Under the pieces are notes generated by a model. That model saw only the letters and a list, made by a program, of their open reading frames with translations. It was not told where the DNA came from and did no database searches. Shown one piece after another: positions 62,167-64,000 of a stretch of 64,000 nt of DNA (position 1 is its first letter; every line of letters starts with the position of its first letter). Made by a program: the position numbers and the translations under genes. Source of the DNA: Chloroflexota bacterium (GTDB taxonomy: Bacteria > Chloroflexota > Anaerolineae > Aggregatilineales > Phototrophicaceae); the NCBI GenBank assembly GCA_011523735.1, contig WTGB01000083.1, forward strand, positions 94,837 to 158,836, read 5' to 3'.

Positions 62167-62880
62167 ATGGCTAGACGCAAAGATCCCATTGAGAAGGTCG
62201 ATAACCTCCCTGCACGCAAGGCAAAATACCTGCCTGTCGCCGCGGCGCTGACCCAAGTCTATGGGCCACTTGATTGGTCACGCCAGCAGGGCGGCATGGA
62301 CGAGTTGATAAGTTGTATCCTCAGCCAAAGCACGAACGATACTAATCGTGATCGTGCCTTTGCCCGCTTGAAAAAAGCCTATCCAGATTGGGAGGCAGTT
62401 CGCTTTGCTGACCTCGACGAACTGACCGAGGTGGTCCGACCGGCCGGCCTGGCGAACCAAAAGGCGCCCCGAATTCAGAATGTCTTGCAGGTAATCTATG
62501 AGAAAGTCGGCGAATATAGCATCGACTTTCTTAACGACCGCAGCTTAGAAGATGCTAAAGCTTGGCTTTGCTCCCTACGCGGTGTCGGACCGAAGACGGC
62601 GGCGATCGTATTGTGTTTCGCCTATGGACGGCCCGCCTTTCCTGTTGATACGCATATATATCGTGTCAGCAAGCGCATAGGCTTTATTCCGGACAAGCTT
62701 TCCGCCAATGACGCCCATCCTGTGATGGAAGCCATCACCCCGCCGGAGGACTACTATCAGTTTCACATTCAGTTGATACAACACGGGCGCGATACTTGCC
62801 ATGCCCGCAAGCCCTCTTGTGACCGCTGCTCAATTGTTGAGTATTGCGACTACTTTATTGCCAATGCGAAGACTAACTAG
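62167..62880 (+). CDS. nth: Endonuclease III (DNA glycosylase/AP lyase)
   Basis: 237 residues. The helix-hairpin-helix is LCSLRGVGPKTAAIVL, with the catalytic Lys; the catalytic Asp is in FPVDTHIYRVSKRIG. The C-terminal 4Fe-4S cluster motif is complete with C-x6-C-x2-C-x5-C (CHARKPSCDRCSIVEYC). It removes oxidised pyrimidines and cuts at AP sites. Slight N-terminal extension relative to E. coli Nth. It is 61 bases from the MFS gene and appears to have its own promoter. Confidence 0.95.
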   Translation: MARRKDPIEKVDNLPARKAKYLPVAAALTQVYGPLDWSRQQGGMDELISCILSQSTNDTNRDRAFARLKKAYPDWEAVRFADLDELTEVVRPAGLANQKAPRIQNVLQVIYEKVGEYSIDFLNDRSLEDAKAWLCSLRGVGPKTAAIVLCFAYGRPAFPVDTHIYRVSKRIGFIPDKLSANDAHPVMEAITPPEDYYQFHIQLIQHGRDTCHARKPSCDRCSIVEYCDYFIANAKTN

Positions 62881-62906
62881 CGTCAAACCGAGAGAATGAG
62901 GGAAGC

Positions 62907-63698
62907 TTGTCAGCAAACTCTGCACGACGGAACCATGTAATTATCTCGCCGCATTTCGACGATGGCATCTTTAGTTGTGGCGGTACGGCACATCAACTCA
63001 GCGCGGCTGGTGATGCTGTGACGGTCATGACTATCATGGGTGGTCTCTTTGATGGTGAGTTGCCAGATACGCCTATTCTCGCGGATCTCCATCGACGTTG
63101 GCAAGCGGGTGATAATCCCCTTCGCCGTCGGCAACTTGAAGACGAACTCGCATCTAATTCCATCGGCGTCGAGTTCATGCATGTCCCAATTCCGGACTGT
63201 GTATATCGCGTCGCCGGAGATCTGGCACTGTATCCTTCTGAAGAATCGTTGTTTTCGGAAGTCCATCCGGCGGATTATGCGCCGCGTCTCCTGCAAGGCA
63301 TTCAAATACCAGAGTTGGAAACCGCTGTTACCGTATATTTGCCCATCGGTGTGGGGCACCACGTTGACCATCAGATCGCGCGCGACTGGGGGATGACGCA
63401 GCTGCGTGATATTCCCGCTAAGTCTGCTCTGCGCTTCTATGCCGAGTTCCCGTATTCCAACGCCGATCGCTCGACTGAAATTGCGCTAGCCGATTTCGGG
63501 ATGCCGCTCGAGCCAGCAGATACACCACTGCACGAAGCGGATATGCGCGCAAAGATCAAAGCGATTGCCTGTTATCGATCACAAATCAGTACTTTCTGGG
63601 ACAGCCTGGACGCTATGGAAGCCGATGTGCGCCGAGCCTTTACCGACCCCTCGACCGGGTTATTCGTAGAACGATTCTGGAAAATCTCGTCAACGTAA
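62907..63698 (+). CDS. PIG-L family deacetylase (LmbE-like)
   Basis: 263 residues. The metal-binding AHPDD-type motif appears as SPHFDDGIFSCGG near residue 14, and the second, His-x-x-His, as VGHHVDHQIARDWG. A Rossmann-like fold follows. Family members deacetylate N-acetylglucosamine-linked compounds (GlcNAc-PI, mycothiol or bacillithiol precursors). The start is a TTG behind GAGGGA; no in-frame ATG is near and the motif lies close to the N-terminus. It is 26 bases after nth. It may belong with glycan or thiol metabolism. Confidence 0.87.
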   Translation: MSANSARRNHVIISPHFDDGIFSCGGTAHQLSAAGDAVTVMTIMGGLFDGELPDTPILADLHRRWQAGDNPLRRRQLEDELASNSIGVEFMHVPIPDCVYRVAGDLALYPSEESLFSEVHPADYAPRLLQGIQIPELETAVTVYLPIGVGHHVDHQIARDWGMTQLRDIPAKSALRFYAEFPYSNADRSTEIALADFGMPLEPADTPLHEADMRAKIKAIACYRSQISTFWDSLDAMEADVRRAFTDPSTGLFVERFWKISST

Positions 63699-63947
63699 AT
63701 ATGCTGTTCAAAGCGCGCTGCAATCCCATATGAAGTCGCACTTGGAGGCAGCGAACTTTGCAGGCAATCTTGAAAGTCATGCTATTGCAGGCAGGGCAAA
63801 CCGTACTTAAGCTATAAGTTGGTCAAAGGCAAATCAGTCGTTTCGCGTAGAGGCGCTCTGTGTGATGCGTTTCTTGAGGCAATCTGTAGCAAGTGGCCGG
63901 TAGCATGCGCGCCGCTGTGTTTCCGCGAAGTTGAATCAGTGGAAGAG
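63699..63947. other. Intergenic region without recognisable gene
   Basis: About 250 bases between the PIG-L gene and the tRNA. Only very short frames are open, without ribosome binding sites. I see no repeat or hairpin of note. Confidence 0.4.
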
Positions 63948-64000
63948 AGGCGACGGTGGGATTCGAACCCACGAATGAAGGTTTTGCAAACCTCTGCCTT
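63948..64000 (-). tRNA. tRNA-Cys (GCA), 3' part; 5' end beyond the window
   Basis: On the minus strand: an anticodon stem GAGGT / ACCTT with loop TTGCAAA, so the anticodon is GCA (63987-63985). Then come a five-base variable loop, the T-arm GTGGG-TTCGAAT-CCCAC, an acceptor strand CGTCGCC and discriminator T. U73 is the identity base of tRNA-Cys. CCA is not encoded. The D-arm and 5' acceptor strand (expected GGCGACG) lie beyond position 64000. Confidence 0.88.

Noticed and set aside
1..64000. CRISPR array, insertion sequence, prophage or replication origin
   Set aside because: No spaced direct-repeat array, transposase, integrase, terminal repeats, dnaA gene or DnaA-box cluster was noticed anywhere in the window.

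Overview
The window is bacterial chromosome that best fits the Chloroflexota, most likely an Anaerolineae-like lineage. This is inferred from gene content, not from a search. The pointers are a zinc-type S14, an L24 with a four-cysteine motif, an S12 with a roughly 13-residue insertion, a remnant of the Chloroflexota-style membrane glycosyltransferase family, and tRNA-like genes without an encoded CCA. No phage, insertion sequence, CRISPR array or rRNA gene was seen.

Layout. (1) 1-13626: mixed housekeeping and accessory genes. They are a partial PhyH dioxygenase, a YbaK-type deacylase, a decayed glycosyltransferase, mfd, two beta-lactamase-fold hydrolases, and a minus-strand run of ABC exporter, nitrilase, pth fused to TPR-like repeats, and serine hydrolase. 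A lipoprotein and a complete tmRNA gene (ssrA, minus strand, 13072-13459) with its own terminator follow. (2) 13627-16628: flavin oxidoreductase, alpha/beta hydrolase and acyl-CoA dehydrogenase. (3) 16675-40100: a nearly continuous str-S10-spc-alpha ribosomal supercluster (rpsL to rpsI) with fusA, tuf, secY, adk, map, rpoA and truA. It has a consensus promoter at its head, a strong terminator after secY, a second promoter before rpmJ and a terminator after rpsI. infA and rpsD are missing from their usual places, and a secreted S33-type hydrolase sits between map and rpmJ. (4) 40331-49564: a YabN/MazG protein and a surface-glycan locus. The locus contains a sugar-nucleotide thymidylyltransferase, a heptose-kinase-like PfkB protein, a GT9-WecG fusion, a GT4 enzyme, a tiny coupled ORF and a UDP-HexNAc dehydrogenase. 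An ATL protein and a VOC protein lie among them. (5) 49635-55536: a CUT1 sugar ABC importer without its ATPase, and an ABC-2 exporter operon with a consensus promoter and operator-like repeats. (6) 55611-64000: serS, lysS with an unusual C-terminal extension and a leader hairpin, two tandem MFS transporters, nth, a PIG-L deacetylase and a partial tRNA-Cys.

The ribosomal cluster, EF-G/EF-Tu, SecY, Map, Pth, tmRNA and the two tRNA synthetases make this a translation-centred region. The glycan genes and the sugar importer form a second, envelope- and carbohydrate-oriented theme. The points most worth a second look are the GT9-WecG fusion and its neighbourhood, the tmRNA with an unusual tag and T-loop, the pth and lysS extensions, the 43-codon coupled ORF, and several start codons placed directly behind -10-like boxes.
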